A stretch of 64,000 nt of DNA. It comes from Ziziphus jujuba (lineage: Eukaryota > Streptophyta > Magnoliopsida > Rosales > Rhamnaceae). The stretch is taken from assembly GCF_031755915.1 (NCBI RefSeq), contig NC_083389.1, forward strand, positions 13,757,001 through 13,821,000. The letters are read 5' to 3'. This document shows positions 9,701-23,900 of this stretch, in pieces; the first letter of the stretch is position 1, and every line of letters starts with the position of its first letter. A model generated the notes under the pieces. That model searched no databases. It saw only the letters and a program-made list of their open reading frames with translations, and was not told where the DNA came from. The translations under genes and the position numbers were made by a program.

Positions 9701-10805
9701 AAAATCAAATTGTTAAAAATGAAGGTTTTAAAAAACTATATTAAAAAAAAGGGTATCAGGCGACGCATAGGATAGATTATGCGTCGTCCATTACTCTAAT
9801 TGTTTTTTAAAAAAAAAACTTTGCTTATCATCTTTAAATATTGTCCCTGGTTATTTGATGCTGGAAGAAAATAAAATTGTTAAACAGGAAGATTTTAAAA
9901 AAAACAAACACCTTCTCTAACTAGTTTAAATATTTTAACTGGTTATTTGATGCTGAGATAAAATCAGATTGATTAAAAAAATAAAAAAACAAAACTCATT
10001 TATGCTGTTTAACTATTTTCACTGCTTATTTGATGCTGGAAGAAAGTCAAATTGTTAAAAAGCATGGTTTTTTTGAAAGAAAAAAAAAAAGAAATTGGGT
10101 ATTAGGCGACGCATAGTACTGATTATGCGTCGCCTATTACTATAATTAAAAAAAAAAAACTCTCTTGTTATTGTTTAAATATGTTAACTGGTTATTTGAT
10201 GCTCAACTAAAATCCAATTGTTAAAAATGAAGGCTTAAAAAAAAAATATATATATATATATAGGGTATTAGGCGACGCATAATCATGATTATGCGTCGCC
10301 TATTACTAAAATTAAAAAAAAAAAAAAAACTCTATTTATCTTGTTTAAATATCTTCACTGGTTATTTGATGCTCCAACAAAATCAAATTGTTAAAAATGA
10401 AGGTTTTAAAAAACTATATGGAAAAAAAGGGTATCAGGCGACGCATAGGATAGATTATGCGTCGTCTATTGCTCTAATTGTTTTCTAAAAAAAACTCTAT
10501 TTATCATCTTTAAATATTGTCACCGGTCATTTGATTCTGGAAGAAATTAAAATTGTTAAACAGGCAGATTTTAAAAGAAAAAACACTTTCTCTAACTAGT
10601 TTAAATATTTTAACTGGTTATTTGATGCTGAGATAAAATCAGATTGATTAAAAAAATAAAAAAACAAAACTCATTTATGTTGTTTAACTATTTTCACTGC
10701 TTATTTGATGCTGGAAGAAAATCAAATTGTTAAAAAGCATGGTTTTTTTGAAAGAAAAAAAGAAAAAAAAAAGAAATTGGGTATTAGGCGACGCATAGTA
10801 CTGAT
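6756..10805 (+). repeat. Monomers 11-16, first copy of a six-monomer block
   Basis: Monomers start at 6756, 7434, 8123, 8767, 9455 and 10124. Their variant order is CGCTTATT with AAAAGAAAAAACACC in C (11), CGCCAATT/GATGCCGG (12), short junction (13), GACGCGTAGG (14), GTCACCTATT with CTTTGCTTATC (15), and ATGTTAACTGG with GGCTTAAA (16). The same order recurs at 20936-24979. Monomers 12-14 also match 6-8, about 4.03 kb upstream. Monomer 15 has a TATATTAAAA stop-bearing variant in B. Confidence 0.87.
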
Positions 10806-13616
10806 TATGCGTCGCCTATTACTATAATTAAAAAAAAAAAAACTCTCTTGTTATTGTTTAAATATTTTAACTGGTTATTTGATGCTCAACTAAAATCCAA
10901 TTGTTAAAAATGTAGGTTTAAAAAAAATATATATATAGGGTATTAGGCGACGCATAATCATGATTATGCGTCACCTATTACTAAAATTAAAAAAAAAAAA
11001 AAAACTCTATTTATCTTGTTTAAATATCTTCACTGGTTATTTGATGCTCCAACAAAATCAAATTGTTAAAAATGAAGGTTTTAAAAAACTATATGAAAAA
11101 AAAGGGTATCAGGCGACGCATAGGATAGATTATGCTTCGTCCATTACTCTAATGTTTTTTTAAAAAAAACTCTGTTTATCATCTTTAAATATTGTCACCG
11201 GTCATTTGATGCTGGAAGAAAATAAAATTGTTAAACAGGCAGATTTAAAAAAAAAAAAACACCTTCTCTAACTAGTTTAAATATTTTAACTGGTTATTTG
11301 ATGCTGAGATAAAATCAGATTGATTAAAAAAATAAAAAAACAAAACTCATTTATGTTGTTTAACTATTTTCACTGCTTATTTGATGCTGGAAGAAAATCA
11401 AATTGTTAAAAAGCATGGTTTTTTTGAAAGAAAAAAAGAAAAAAAAAAGAAATTGGGTATTAGGCGACGCATAGTACTGATTATGCGTCGCCTATTACTA
11501 TAATTAAAAAAAAAAAAAACTCTCTTGTTATTGTTCAAATATTTTAACTGGTTATTTGATGCTCAACTAAAATCCAATTGTTAAAAATGAAGGTTTAAAA
11601 AAAATATATATATAGGGTATTAGGCGACGCATAATCATGATTATGCGTCGCCTATTACTAAAATTAAAAAAAAAAAAAACTCTATTTATCTTGTTTAAAT
11701 ATCTTCACTGGTTATTTGATGCTCCAACAAAATCAAATTGTTAAAAATGAAGGTTTTAAAAAACTATATGAAAAAAAAGGGTATCAGGCGACGCATAGGA
11801 TAGATTATGCGTCGTCCATTACTCTAATTGTTTTTAAAAAAAAAAACTCTGCTTATCATCTTTAAATATTGTCCCTGGTCATTTGATGCTGGAAGAAAAT
11901 AAAATTGTTAAACAGGAAGATTTAAAAAAAAAAAAACACCTTCTCTAACTAGTTTAAATATTTTAACTGGTTATTTGATGCTGAGATAAAATCAGATTGA
12001 TTAAAAAAATAAAAAAACAAAACTCATTTATGCTGTTTAACTATTTTCACTGCTTATTTGATGCTGGAAGAAAATCAAATTGTTAAAAAGCATGGTTTTT
12101 TTGAAATAAAAAAAAAAAAAGAAATTAGGTATTAGGCGTCGCATAATACTGATTATGCGTCGCCTATTACTATAATTAAAAAAAAAAAAAACTCTCTTGT
12201 TATTGTTCAAATATTTTAACTGGTTATTTGATGCTCAACTAAAATCCAATTGTTAAAAATGAAGGTTTAAAAAAAATATATATATATAGGGTATTAGGCG
12301 ACGCATAATCATGATTATGCGTCGCCTATTACTAAAATTAAAAAAAAAAAAAACTCTATTTATCTTGTTTAAATATCTTCACTGGTTATTTGATGCTCCA
12401 ACAAAATCAAATTGTTAAAAATGAAGGTTTTAAAAAACTATATGAAAAAAAAGGGTATCAGGCGACGCATAGGATAGATTATGCGTCGTCCATTACTCTA
12501 ATTGTTTTTAAAAAAAAAAACTCTGCTTATCATCTTTAAATATTGTCCCTGGTCATTTGATGCTGGAAGAAAATAAAATTGTTAAACAGGAAGATTTAAA
12601 AAAAAAAAAACACCTTCTCTAACTAGTTTAAATATTTTAACTGGTTATTTGATGCTGAGATAAAATCAGATTGATTAAAAAAATAAAAAAACAAAACTCA
12701 TTTATGCTGTTTAACTATTTTCACTGCTTATTTGATGCTGGAAGAAAATCAAATTGTTAAAAAGCATGGTTTTTTTGAAATAAAAAAAAAAAAAGAAATT
12801 AGGTATTAGGCGTCGCATAGTACTGATTATGCGTCGCCTATTACTATAATTAAAAAAAAAAAAAACTCTCTTGTTATTGTTCAAATATTTTAACTGGTTA
12901 TTTGATGCTCAACTAAAATCCAATTGTTAAAAATGAAGGTTTAAAAAAAATATATATATATAGGGTATTAGGCGACGCATAATCATGATTATGCGTCGCC
13001 TATTACTAAAATTAAAAAAAAAAAAAAACTCTATTTATCTTGTTTAAATATCTTCACTGGTTATTTGATGCTCCAACAAAATCAAATTGTTAAAAATGAA
13101 GGTTTTAAAAAACTATATGAAAAAAAAGGGTATCAGGCGACGCATAGGATAGATTATGCTTCGTCTATTACTCTAATGTTTTTTTAAAAAAAACTCTGTT
13201 TATCATCTTTAAATATTGTCACCGGTCATTTGATGCTGGAAGAAAATAAAATTGTTAAACAGGCAGATTTAAAAAAAAAAAAACACCTTCTCTAACTAGT
13301 TTAAATATTTTAACTGGTTATTTGATGCTGAGATAAAATCAGATTGATTAAAAAAATAAAAAAACAAAACTCATTTATGTTGTTTAACTATTTTCACTGC
13401 TTATTTGATGCTGGAAGAAAATCAAATTGTTAAAAAGCATGGTTTTTTTGAAAGAAAAAAAAAAAAAAAAGAAATTGGGTATTAGGCGACGCATAGTACT
13501 GATTATGCGACGCCTATTACTATAATTAAAAAAAAAAAAAAACTCTCTTGTTATTTTTTAAATATTTTAACTAGTTATTTGATGCTCAACTAAAATCCAA
13601 TTGTTAAAAATGAAGG

Positions 13617-13648
<32 letters not shown>

Positions 13649-14299
13649 GGGTATTAGGCGACGCATAATCATGATTATGCGTCACTTATTACTAAAATTA
13701 AAAAAAAAAAAAACTCTATTTATCTTGTTTAAATATCTTTACTAGTTATTTGATGCTCCAACAAAATCAAATTGTTAAAAATGAAGGTTTTAAAAAACTA
13801 TATGAAAAAAAAGGGTATCAGGCGACGCATAGGATAGATTATGCTTCGTCTATTACTCTAATTTTTTTTTAAAAATAACTCTGTTTATCATCTTTAAATA
13901 TTGTCACCGGTCATTTGATGCTGGAAGAAAATAAAATTGTTAAACAGGCAGATTTTAAAAAAAAAACACTTTCTCTAACTAGTTTAAATATTTTAACTGG
14001 TTATTTGAGGCTGAGATAAAATCAGATTGATTAAAAAAATAAAAAAACAAAACTCATTTATGTTGTTTAACTATTTTCACTGCTTATTTGATGCTGGAAG
14101 AAAATCAAATTGTTAAAAAGCATGGTTTTTTTGAAAGAAAAAAAAAAAAAAAAGAAATTGGGTATTAGGCGACGCATAGTACTGATTATGCGACGCCTAT
14201 TACTATAATTAAAAAAAAAAAAAAACTCTCTTGTTATTTTTTAAATATTTTAACTAGTTATTTGATGCTCAACTAAAATCCAATTGTTAAAAATGAAGG

Positions 14300-14331
<32 letters not shown>

Positions 14332-14868
14332 GGGTATTAGGCGACGCATAATCATGATTATGCGTCACTTATTACTAAAATTAAAAAAAAAAAAAACTCT
14401 ATTTATCTTGTTTAAATATCTTTACTAGTTATTTGATGCTCCAACAAAATCAAATTGTTAAAAATGAAGGTTTTAAAAAACTATATGAAAAAAAAGGGTA
14501 TCAGGCGACGCATAGGATAGATTATGCTTCGTCTATTACTCTAATTTTTTTTTAAAAAAAACTCTGTTTATCATCTTTAAATATTGTCACCGGTCATTTG
14601 ATTCTGGAAGAAATTAAAATTGTTAAACAGGCAGATTTTAAAAGAAAAAACACCTTCTCTAACTAGTTTAAATATTTTAACTGGTTATTTGATGCTGAGA
14701 TAAAATCAGATTGATTAAAAAAATAAAAAAACAAAACTCATTTATGTTGTTTAACTATTTTCACTGCTTATTTGATGCTGGAAGAAAATCAAATTGTTAA
14801 AAAGCATGGTTTTTTTGAAAGAAAAAAAAAAAAAAGAAATTGGGTATTAGGCGACGCATAGTACTGAT
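10806..14868 (+). repeat. Monomers 17-22, with adjacent single-monomer duplicates
   Basis: Monomers start at 10806, 11482, 12154, 12828, 13504 and 14187. Monomers 18 and 19 share GTTCAAAT, GTCCATTACTC, GTCCCTGG and the unusual E end AAATTAGGTATTAGGCGTCGC, so they are adjacent copies of one type. Monomer 20 keeps the GTTCAAAT subunit A but carries a different C (CTAATGTTTTTTT), which suggests exchange inside the monomer. Monomers 21 and 22 share the start variant ATGCGACGCC, TTAACTAGTT in A and GTCACTTATT in B, a second adjacent doublet. They differ in subunit C (GATGCTGG against GATTCTGGAAGAAATT). Confidence 0.85.
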
Positions 14869-16851
14869 TATGCGTCGCCTATTACTATAATTAAAAAAAA
14901 AAAAACTCTCTTGTTATTGTTTAAATATTTTAACTGGTTATTTGATGCTCAACTAAAATCCAATTGTTAAAAATGAAGGTTTTAAAAAAAAAATATATAT
15001 ATATATATATATAGGGTATTAGGCGACGCATAATCATGATTACGCGTCGCCTATTACTAAAATTAAAAAAAAAAAAACTCTATTTATCTTGTTTAAATAT
15101 CTTCACTAGTTATTTGATGCTCCAACAAAATCAAATTGTTAAAAATGAAAGTTTTAAAAAACTATATGAAAAAAAAGGGTATCAGGCGACGCGTAGGATA
15201 GATTATGCTTCGTCTATTCCTCTAATTTTTTTTTAAAAAAAACTCTATTTATCATCTTTAAATATTGTCACCGGTCATTTGATGCTGGAAGAAAATAAAA
15301 TTGTTAAACAGGCAGATTTTAAAAAAAAAACACCTTCTCTAACTAGTTTAAATATTTTAACTGGTTATTTGATACTGAGATAAAATCAGATTGATTAAAA
15401 AAATAAAAAAACAAACTCATTTATGTTGTTTAACTATTTTCACTGCTTATTTGATGCTGGAAGAAAATCAAATTGTTAAGAAGCATGGTTTTTTTGAAAG
15501 AAAAAAAAAAAAAAAATTGGGTATTAGGCGACGCATAGTACTTATTATGCGTCGCGTATTACTATAATTAAAAAAAAAAAAAAACTCTCTTGTTATTGTT
15601 TAAATATTTTAACTGGTTATTTGATGCTCAACTAAAATCCAATTGTTAAAAATGAAGGTTTAAAAAAATATATATATAGAGTATTAGGCAATGCATATTA
15701 CTAAAATTAAAAAAAAAAAAAAACTCTATTTATCTTGTTTAAATATCTTCACTGGTTATTTGATGCTCCAACAAAATCAAATTGTTAAAAATGAAGGTTT
15801 TAAAAAACTATATGAAAAAAAAGGGTATCAGGCGACGCATAGGATAGATTATGCGTCGTCTATTGCTCTAATTTTTTTTAAAAAAAAACTCTATTTATCA
15901 TCTTTAAATATTGTCACCGGTCATTTGATTCTGGAAGAAATTAAAATTGTTAAACAGGCAGATTTTAAAAAAAAAAACACCTTCTCTAACTAGTTTAAAT
16001 ATTTTAACTGGTTATTTGATGCTGAGATAAAATCAGATTGATTAAAAAAATAAAAAAACAAAACTCATTTATGTTGTTTAACTATTTTCACTGCTTATTT
16101 GATGCTGGAAGAAAATCAAATTGTTAAGAAGCATGGTTTTTTTGAAAGAAAAAAAAAAAAAAGAAATTGGGTATTAGGCGACGCATAGTACTTATTATGC
16201 GTCGCCTATTACTATAATTAAAAAAAAAAAAAAACTCTCTTGTTATTGTTTAAATATTTTAACTGGTTATTTGATGCTCAACTAAAATCCAATTGTTAAA
16301 AATGAAGGTTTAAAAAAATATATATATAGAGTATTAGGCGACGCATATTACTAAAATTAAAAAAAAAAAAAAAACTCTATTTATCTTGTTTAAATATCTT
16401 CACTGGTTATTTGATGCTCCAACAAAATCAAATTGTTAAAAATGAAGGTTTTAAAAAACTATATGAAAAAAAAGGGTATCAGGCGACGCGTAGGATAGAT
16501 TATGCTTCGTCTATTCCTCTAATATTTTTTAAAAAAAAACTCTATTTATCATCTTTAAATATTGTCACCGGTCATTTGATGCTGCAAGAAAATAAAATTG
16601 TTAAACAGGAAGATTTTAAAAAAAAAAAACACCTTCTCTAACTAGTTTAAATATTTTAACTGGTTATTTGATGCTGAGATAAAATCAGATTGATTAAAAA
16701 AATAAAAAAACAAAACTCATTTATGTTGTTTAACTATTTTCACTGCTTATTTGATGCTGGAAGAAAATCAAATTGTTAAAAAGCATGGTTTTTTTGAAAG
16801 AAAAAAAGAAAAAAAAAAGAAATTGGGTATTAGGCGACGCATAGTACTGAT
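14869..16851 (+). repeat. Monomers 23-25, short-junction pair
   Basis: Monomers start at 14869, 15546 and 16196. Monomer 23 has a full A/B junction with ATTACGCGTCGCC in the right arm and is a GACGCGTAGG type. Monomers 24 and 25 have the short A/B junction and begin after a GTACTTAT spacer. Monomer 24 has GGCAATGCAT where the arm normally reads GGCGACGCAT, two changes of the CpG-decay kind. Monomer 25 carries GACGCGTAGG and GCTGCAAG, the type later found at 45292, 46592, 51211 and 55281. Confidence 0.85.
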
Positions 16852-19800
16852 TATGCGTCGCCTATTACTATAATTAAAAAAAAAAAAAACTCTCTTGTTA
16901 TTGTTTAAATATTTTAACTGGTTATTTGATGCTCAACTAAAATCCAATTGTTAAAAATGAAGGTTTAAAAAAAATATATATATATAGGGTATTAGGCGAC
17001 GCATAATCATGATTATGCGTCGCCTATTACTAAAATTAAAAAAAAAAAAAAAACTCTATTTATCTTGTTTAAATATCTTCACTGGTTATTTGATGCTCCA
17101 ACAAAATCAAATTGTTAAAAATGAAGGTTTTAAAAAACTATATGAAAAAAAAGGGTATCAGGCGACGCATAGGATAGATTATGCTTCGTCTATTACTCTA
17201 ATTTTTTTTTAAAAAAAACTCTGTTTATCATCTTTAAATATTGTCACCGGTCATTTGATGCTGGAAGAAAATAAAATTGTTAAACAGGCAGATTTTAAAA
17301 AAAAAACACTTTCTCTAACTAGTTTAAATATTTTAACTGGTTATTTGATGCTGAGATAAAATCAGATTGATTAAAAAAATAAAAAAACAAAACTCATTTA
17401 TGTTGTTTAACTATTTTCACCGCTTATTTGATGCTGGAAGAAAATCAAATTGTTAAAAAGCATGGTTTTTTTGAAAGAAAAAAAGAAAAAAAAAAGAAAT
17501 TGGGTATTAGGCGACGCATAGTACTGATTATGCGTCGCCTATTACTATAATTAAAAAAAAAAAAAACTCTCTTGTTATTGTTTAAATATTTTAACTGGTT
17601 ATTTGATGCTCAACTAAAATCCAATTGTTAAAAATGAAGGTTTAAAAAAAAAATATATATATAGGGTATTAGGCGACGCATAATCATGATTATGCGTCGC
17701 CTATTACTAAAATTAAAAAAAAAAAAACTCTATTTATCTTGTTTAAATATCTTCCCTGGTTATTTGATGCTCCAACAAAATCAAATTGTTAAAAATGAAG
17801 GTTTTAAAAAACTATATGAAAAAAAAGGGTATCAGGCGACGCATAGGATAGATTATGCTTCGTCTATTACTCTAATTTTTTTTAAAAAAAACTCTGTTTA
17901 TCATCTTTAAATATTGTCACCGGTCATTTGATGCTGGAAGAAAATAAAATTGTTAAACAGGCAGATTTTAAAAAAAAAACACTTTCTCTAACTAGTTTAA
18001 ATATTTTAACTGGTTATTTGATGCTGAGATAAAATCAGATTGATTAAAAAAATAAAAAAACAAAACTCATTTATGTTGTTTAACTATTTTCACTGCTTAT
18101 TTGATGCTGGAAGAAAATCAAATTGTTAAAAAGCATGGTTTTTTTGAAAGAAAAAAAGAAAAAAAAAGAAATTGGGTATTAGGCGACGCATAGTACTGAT
18201 TATGCGTCGCCTATTACTATAATTAAAAAAAAAAAAAGTCTCTTGTTATTGTTTAAATATTTTAACTGGTTATTTGATGCTCAACTAAAATCCAATTGTT
18301 AAAAATGAAGGTTTAAAAAAAATATATATATATAGGGTATTAGGCGACGCATAATCATGATTATGCGTCGCCTATTACTAAAATTAAAAAAAAAAAAAAC
18401 TCTATTTATCTTGTTTAAATATCTTCACTGGTTATTTGATGCTCCAACAAAATCAAATTGTTAAAAATGAAGGTTTTAAAAAACTATATGAAAAAAAAGG
18501 GTATCAGGCGACGCATAGGATAGATTATGCGTCGTCTATTGCTCTAATTTTTTTTAAAAAAAAACTCTATTTATCATCTTTAAATATTGTCACCGGTCAT
18601 TTGATTCTGGAAGAAATTAAAATTGTTAAACAGGCAGATTTTAAAAAAAAAAACACCTTCTCTAACTAGTTTAAATATTTTAACTGGTTATTTGATGCTG
18701 AGATAAAATCAGATTGATTAAAAAAATAAAAAAACAAAACTCATTTATGTTGTTTAACTATTTTCACTGCTTATTTGATGCTGGAAGAAAATCAAATTGT
18801 TAAGAAGCATGGTTTTTTTGAAAGAAAAAAAGAAAAAAAAAAGAAATTGGGTATTAGGCGACGCATAGTACTGATTATGCGTCGCCTATTACTATAATTA
18901 AAAAAAAAAAAAAACTCTCTTGTTATTTTTTAAATATTTTAACTGGTTATTTGATGCTCAACTAAAATCCAATTGTTAAAAATGAAGGTTTAAAAAAAAA
19001 AATATATATATATAGGGTATTAGGCGACGCATAATCATGATTATGCGTCGCCTATTACTAAAATTAAAAAAAAAAAAAAAACTCTATTTATCTTGTTTAA
19101 ATATCTTCACTGGTTATTTGATGCTCCAACAAAATCAAATTGTTAAAAATGAAGGTTTTAAAAAACTATATGAAAAAAAAGGGTATCAGGCGACGCATAG
19201 GATAGATTATGCTTCGTCTATTACTCTAATGTTTTTTTAAAAAAAACTCTGTTTATCATCTTTAAATATTTTCACCGGTCATTTGATGCTGGAAGAAAAT
19301 AAAATTGTTAAACAGGCAGATTTAAAAAAAAAAAAACACCTTCTCTAACTAGTTTAAATATTTTAACTGGTTATTTGATGCTGAGATAAAATCAGATTGA
19401 TTAAAAAAATAAAAAAACAAAACTCATTTATGTTGTTTAACTATTTTCACTGCTTATTTGATGCTGGAAGAAAATCAAATTGTTAAAAAGGATGGTTTTT
19501 TTGAAAGAAAAAAAGAAAAAAAAAAGAAATTGGGTATTAGGCGACGCATAGTACTCATTATGCGTCGCCTATTACTATAATTAAAAAAAAAAAAAAACTC
19601 TCTTGTTATTTTTTAAATATTTTAACTGGTTATTTGATGCTCAACTAAAATCCAATTGTTAAAAATGAAGGTTTAAAAAAAAAAAAAATATATATATATA
19701 TATAGGGTATTAGGCGACGCATAATCATGATTATGCGTCGCTTATTACTGAAATTAAAAAAAAAAAAAACTCTATTTATCTTGTTTAAATATCTTTACTA

Positions 19801-20935
19801 GTTATTTGATGCTCCAACAAAATCAAATTGTTAAAAATGAAGGTTTTAAAAAACTATATGAAAAAAAAGGGTATCAGGCGACGCATAGGATAGATTATGC
19901 TTCGTCTATTACTCTAATGTTTTTTTAAAAAAAACTCTGTTTATCATCTTTAAATATTGTCAACGGTCATTTGATGCTGGAAGAAAATAAAATTGTTAAA
20001 CAGGCAGATTTAAAAAAAAAAAAACACCTTCTCTAACTAGTTTAAATATTTTAACTGGTTATTTGATGCTGAGATAAAATCAGATTGATTAAAAAAATAA
20101 AAAAACAAAACTCATTTATGTTGTTTAACTATTTTCACTGCTTATTTGATGCTGGAAGAAAATCAAATTGTTAAAAAGCATGGTTTTTTTGAAAGAAAAA
20201 AAGAAAAAAAAAAGAAATTGGGTATTAGGCGACGCATAGTACTGATTATGCGTCGCCTATTACTATAATTAAAAAAAAAAAAAAACTCTCTTGTTATTTT
20301 TTAAATATTTTAACTGGTTATTTGATGCTCAACTAAAATCCAATTGTTAAAAATGAAGGTTTAAAAAAAAAAAATATATATATATATATATATAGGGTAT
20401 TAGGCGACGCATAATCATGATTATGCGTCGCTTATTATTAAAATTGAAAAAAAAAAAACTCTATTTATCTTGTTTAAATATCTTTACTGGTTATTTGATG
20501 CTCCAACAAAATCAAATTGTTAAAAATGAAGGTTTTAAAAAACTATATGAAAAAAAAGGGTATCAGGCGACGCATAGGATAGATTATGCTTCGTCTATTA
20601 CTCTAATTTTTTTTTAAAAAAAACTCTGTTTATCATCTTTAAATATTGTCACCGGTCATTTGATGCTGGAAGAAAATAAAATTGTTAAACAGGCAGATTT
20701 TAAAAGAAAAAAACACCTTCTCTAACTAGTTTAAATATTTTAACTGGTTATTTGATGCTGAGATAAAATCAGATTGATTAAAAAAATAAAAAAACAAAAC
20801 TCATTTATGTTGTTTAACTATTTTCACTGCTTATTTGATGCTGGAAGAAAATCAAATTGTTAAAAAGCATGGTTTTTTTGAAAGAAAAAAAGAAAAAAAA
20901 AAGAAATTGGGTATTAGGCGACGCATAGTACTGAT
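16852..20935 (+). repeat. Monomers 26-31, all full-length junctions
   Basis: Monomers start at 16852, 17529, 18201, 18876, 19559 and 20247. Monomer 27 has CTTCCCTGG like monomers 2 and 3. Monomer 28 has AAAGTCTCTTG in A and GATTCTGGAAGAAATT in C. Monomer 29 ends with AAAGGATGG, and monomer 30 follows a GTACTCAT spacer and carries GTCAACGG. The pair 29-30 resembles the pair 45-46 (29737-31098) about 10.86 kb downstream. Monomer 31 has TTATTATTAAAATTG in B, a private change. Confidence 0.84.
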
Positions 20936-23900
20936 TATGCGTCGCCTATTACTATAATTAAAAAAAAAAAAAACTCTCTTGTTATTTTTTAAATATTTTA
21001 ACTGGTTATTTGATGCTCAACTAAAATCCAATTGTTAAAAATGAAGGTTTAAAAAAAAAATATATATATATATATATAGGGTATTAGGCGACGCATAATC
21101 ATGATTATGCGTCGCTTATTACTAAAATTAAAAAAAAAAAAACTCTATTTATCTTGTTTAAATATCTTTACTAGTTATTTGATGCTCCAACAAAATCAAA
21201 TTGTTAAAAATGAAGGTTTTAAAAAACTATATGAAAAAAAAGGGTATCAGGCGACGCATAGGATAGATTATGCTTCGTCTATTACTCTAATTTTTTTTAA
21301 AAAAAAACTCTGTTTATCATCTTTAAATATTGTCACCGGTCATTTGATGCTGGAAGAAAATAAAATTGTTAAACAGGCAGATTTTAAAAGAAAAAACACC
21401 TTCTCTAACTAGTTTAAATATTTTAACTGGTTATTTGATGCTGAGATAAAATCAGATTGATTAAAAAAATAAAAAAACAAAACTCATTTATGTTGTTTAA
21501 CTATTTTCACTGCTTATTTGATGCTGGAAGAAAATCAAATTGTTAAAAAGCATGGTTTTTTTGAAAGAAAAAAAAAAAAGAAATTGGGTATTAGGCGACG
21601 CATAGTACTGATTATGCGTCGCCTATTACTATAATTAAAAGAAAAAAAAAACTCTCTTGTTATTGTTTAAATATTTTAACTGGTTATTTGATGCTCAACT
21701 AAAATCCAATTGTTAAAAATGAAGGTTTAAAAAAAAAAAAAAAATATATATATATATAGGGTATTAGGCGACGCATAATCATGATTATGCGTCGCCAATT
21801 ACTAAAACTAAAAAAAAAAAAAAAAACTCTATTTATCTTGTTTAAATATCTTCACTGGTTATTTGATGCTCCAACAAAATCAAATTGTTAAAAATGAAGG
21901 TTTTAAAAAACTATATGAAAAAAAAGGGTATCAGGCGACGCATAGGATAGATTATGCGTCGTCTATTACTCTACTTTTTTAAAAAAAAAACTCTATTTAT
22001 CATCTTTAAATATTGTCACCGGTCATTTGATGCCGGAAGAAAATAAAATTGTTAAACAGGCAGATTTTAAAAAAAAAAAAACACCTTCTCTAACTAGTTT
22101 AAATATTTTAACTGGTTATTTGATGCTGAGATAAAATCAGATTGATTAAAAAAATAAAAAAACAAAACTCATTTATGTTGTTTAACTATTTTCACCGCTT
22201 ATTTGATGCTGGAAGAAAATCAAATTGTTAAAAAGCATGGTTTTTTTGAAAGCAAAAAAAAAAAAAAAAGAAATTGGGTATTAGGCGACGCATAGTACTG
22301 ATTATGCGTCGCCTATTACTATAATTAAAAAAAAAAAAAAACTCTCTTGTTATTGTTTAAATATTTTAACTGGTTATTTGATGCTCAACTAAAATCCAAT
22401 TGTTAAAAATGAAGGTTTAAAAAAATATATATATAGAGTATTAGGCGACGCATATTACTAAAATTAAAAAAAAAAAAAAACTCTATTTATCTTGTTTAAA
22501 TATCTTCACTGGTTATTTGATGCTCCAACAAAATCAAATTGTTAAAAATGAAGGTTTTAAAAAACTATATGAAAAAAAAGGGTATCAGGCGACGCATAGG
22601 ATAGATTATGCGTCGTCTATTGCTCTAATTTTTTTTAAAAAAAAACTCTGTTTATCATCTTTAAATATTGTCACCGGTCATTTGATTCTGGAAGAAATTA
22701 AAATTGTTAAACAGGCAGATTTTAAAAAAAAAAAACACCTTCTCTAACTAGTTTAAATATTTTAACTGGTTATTTGATGCTGAGATAAAATCAGATTGAT
22801 TAAAAAAATAAAAAAACAAAACTCATTTATGTTGTTTAACTATTTTCACTGCTTATTTGATGCTGGAAGAAAATCAAATTGTTAAAAAGCATGGTTTTTT
22901 TGAAAGAAAAAAAAAAAAGAAATTGGGTATTAGGCGACGCATAGTACTGATTATGCGTCGCCTATTACTATAATTAAAAAAAAAAAAAAAAACTCTCTTG
23001 TTATTGTTTAAATATTTTAACTGGTTATTTGATGCTCAACTAAAATCCAATTGTTAAAAATGAAGGTTTTAAAAAAAAAATATATATATATATATATAGG
23101 GTATTAGGCGACGCATAATCATGATTATGCGTCGCCTATTACTAAAATTAAAAAAAAAAAAAACTCTATTTATCTTGTTTAAATATCTTCACTGGTTATT
23201 TGATGCTCCAACAAAATCAAATTGTTAAAAATGAAGGTTTTAAAAAACTATATGAAAAAAAAGGGTATCAGGCGACGCGTAGGATAGATTATGCTTCGTC
23301 TGTTCCTCTAATTTTTTTTTAAAAAAAACTCTATTTATCATCTTTAAATATTGTCACCGGTCATTTGATGCTGGAAGAAAATAAAATTGTTAAACAGGCA
23401 GATTTTAAAAAAAAAACACCTTCTCTAACTAGTTTAAATATTTTAACTGGTTATTTGATACTGAGATAAAATCAGATTGATTAAAAAAATAAAAAAACAA
23501 AACTCATTTACGTTGTTTAACTATTTTCACTGCTTATTTGATGCTGGAAGAAAATCAAATTGTTAAGAAGCATGGTTTTTTTGAAAGAAAAAAAAAAAAA
23601 AAGAAATTGGGTATTAGGCGACGCATAGTACTTATTATGCGTCGCCTATTATTATAATTAAAAAAAAAAAAAACTCTCTTGTTATTGTTTAAATATTTTA
23701 ACTGGTTATTTGATGCTCAACTAAAATCCTATTGTTAAAAATGAAGGTTTAAAAAAAATATATATATAGGGTATTAGGCGACGCATAATCATGATTATGC
23801 GTCACCTATTACTAAAATTAAAAAAAAAAAAAAACTCTGTTTATCTTGTTTAAATATCTTCACTGGTTATTTGATGCTCCAACAAAATCAAATTGTTAAA

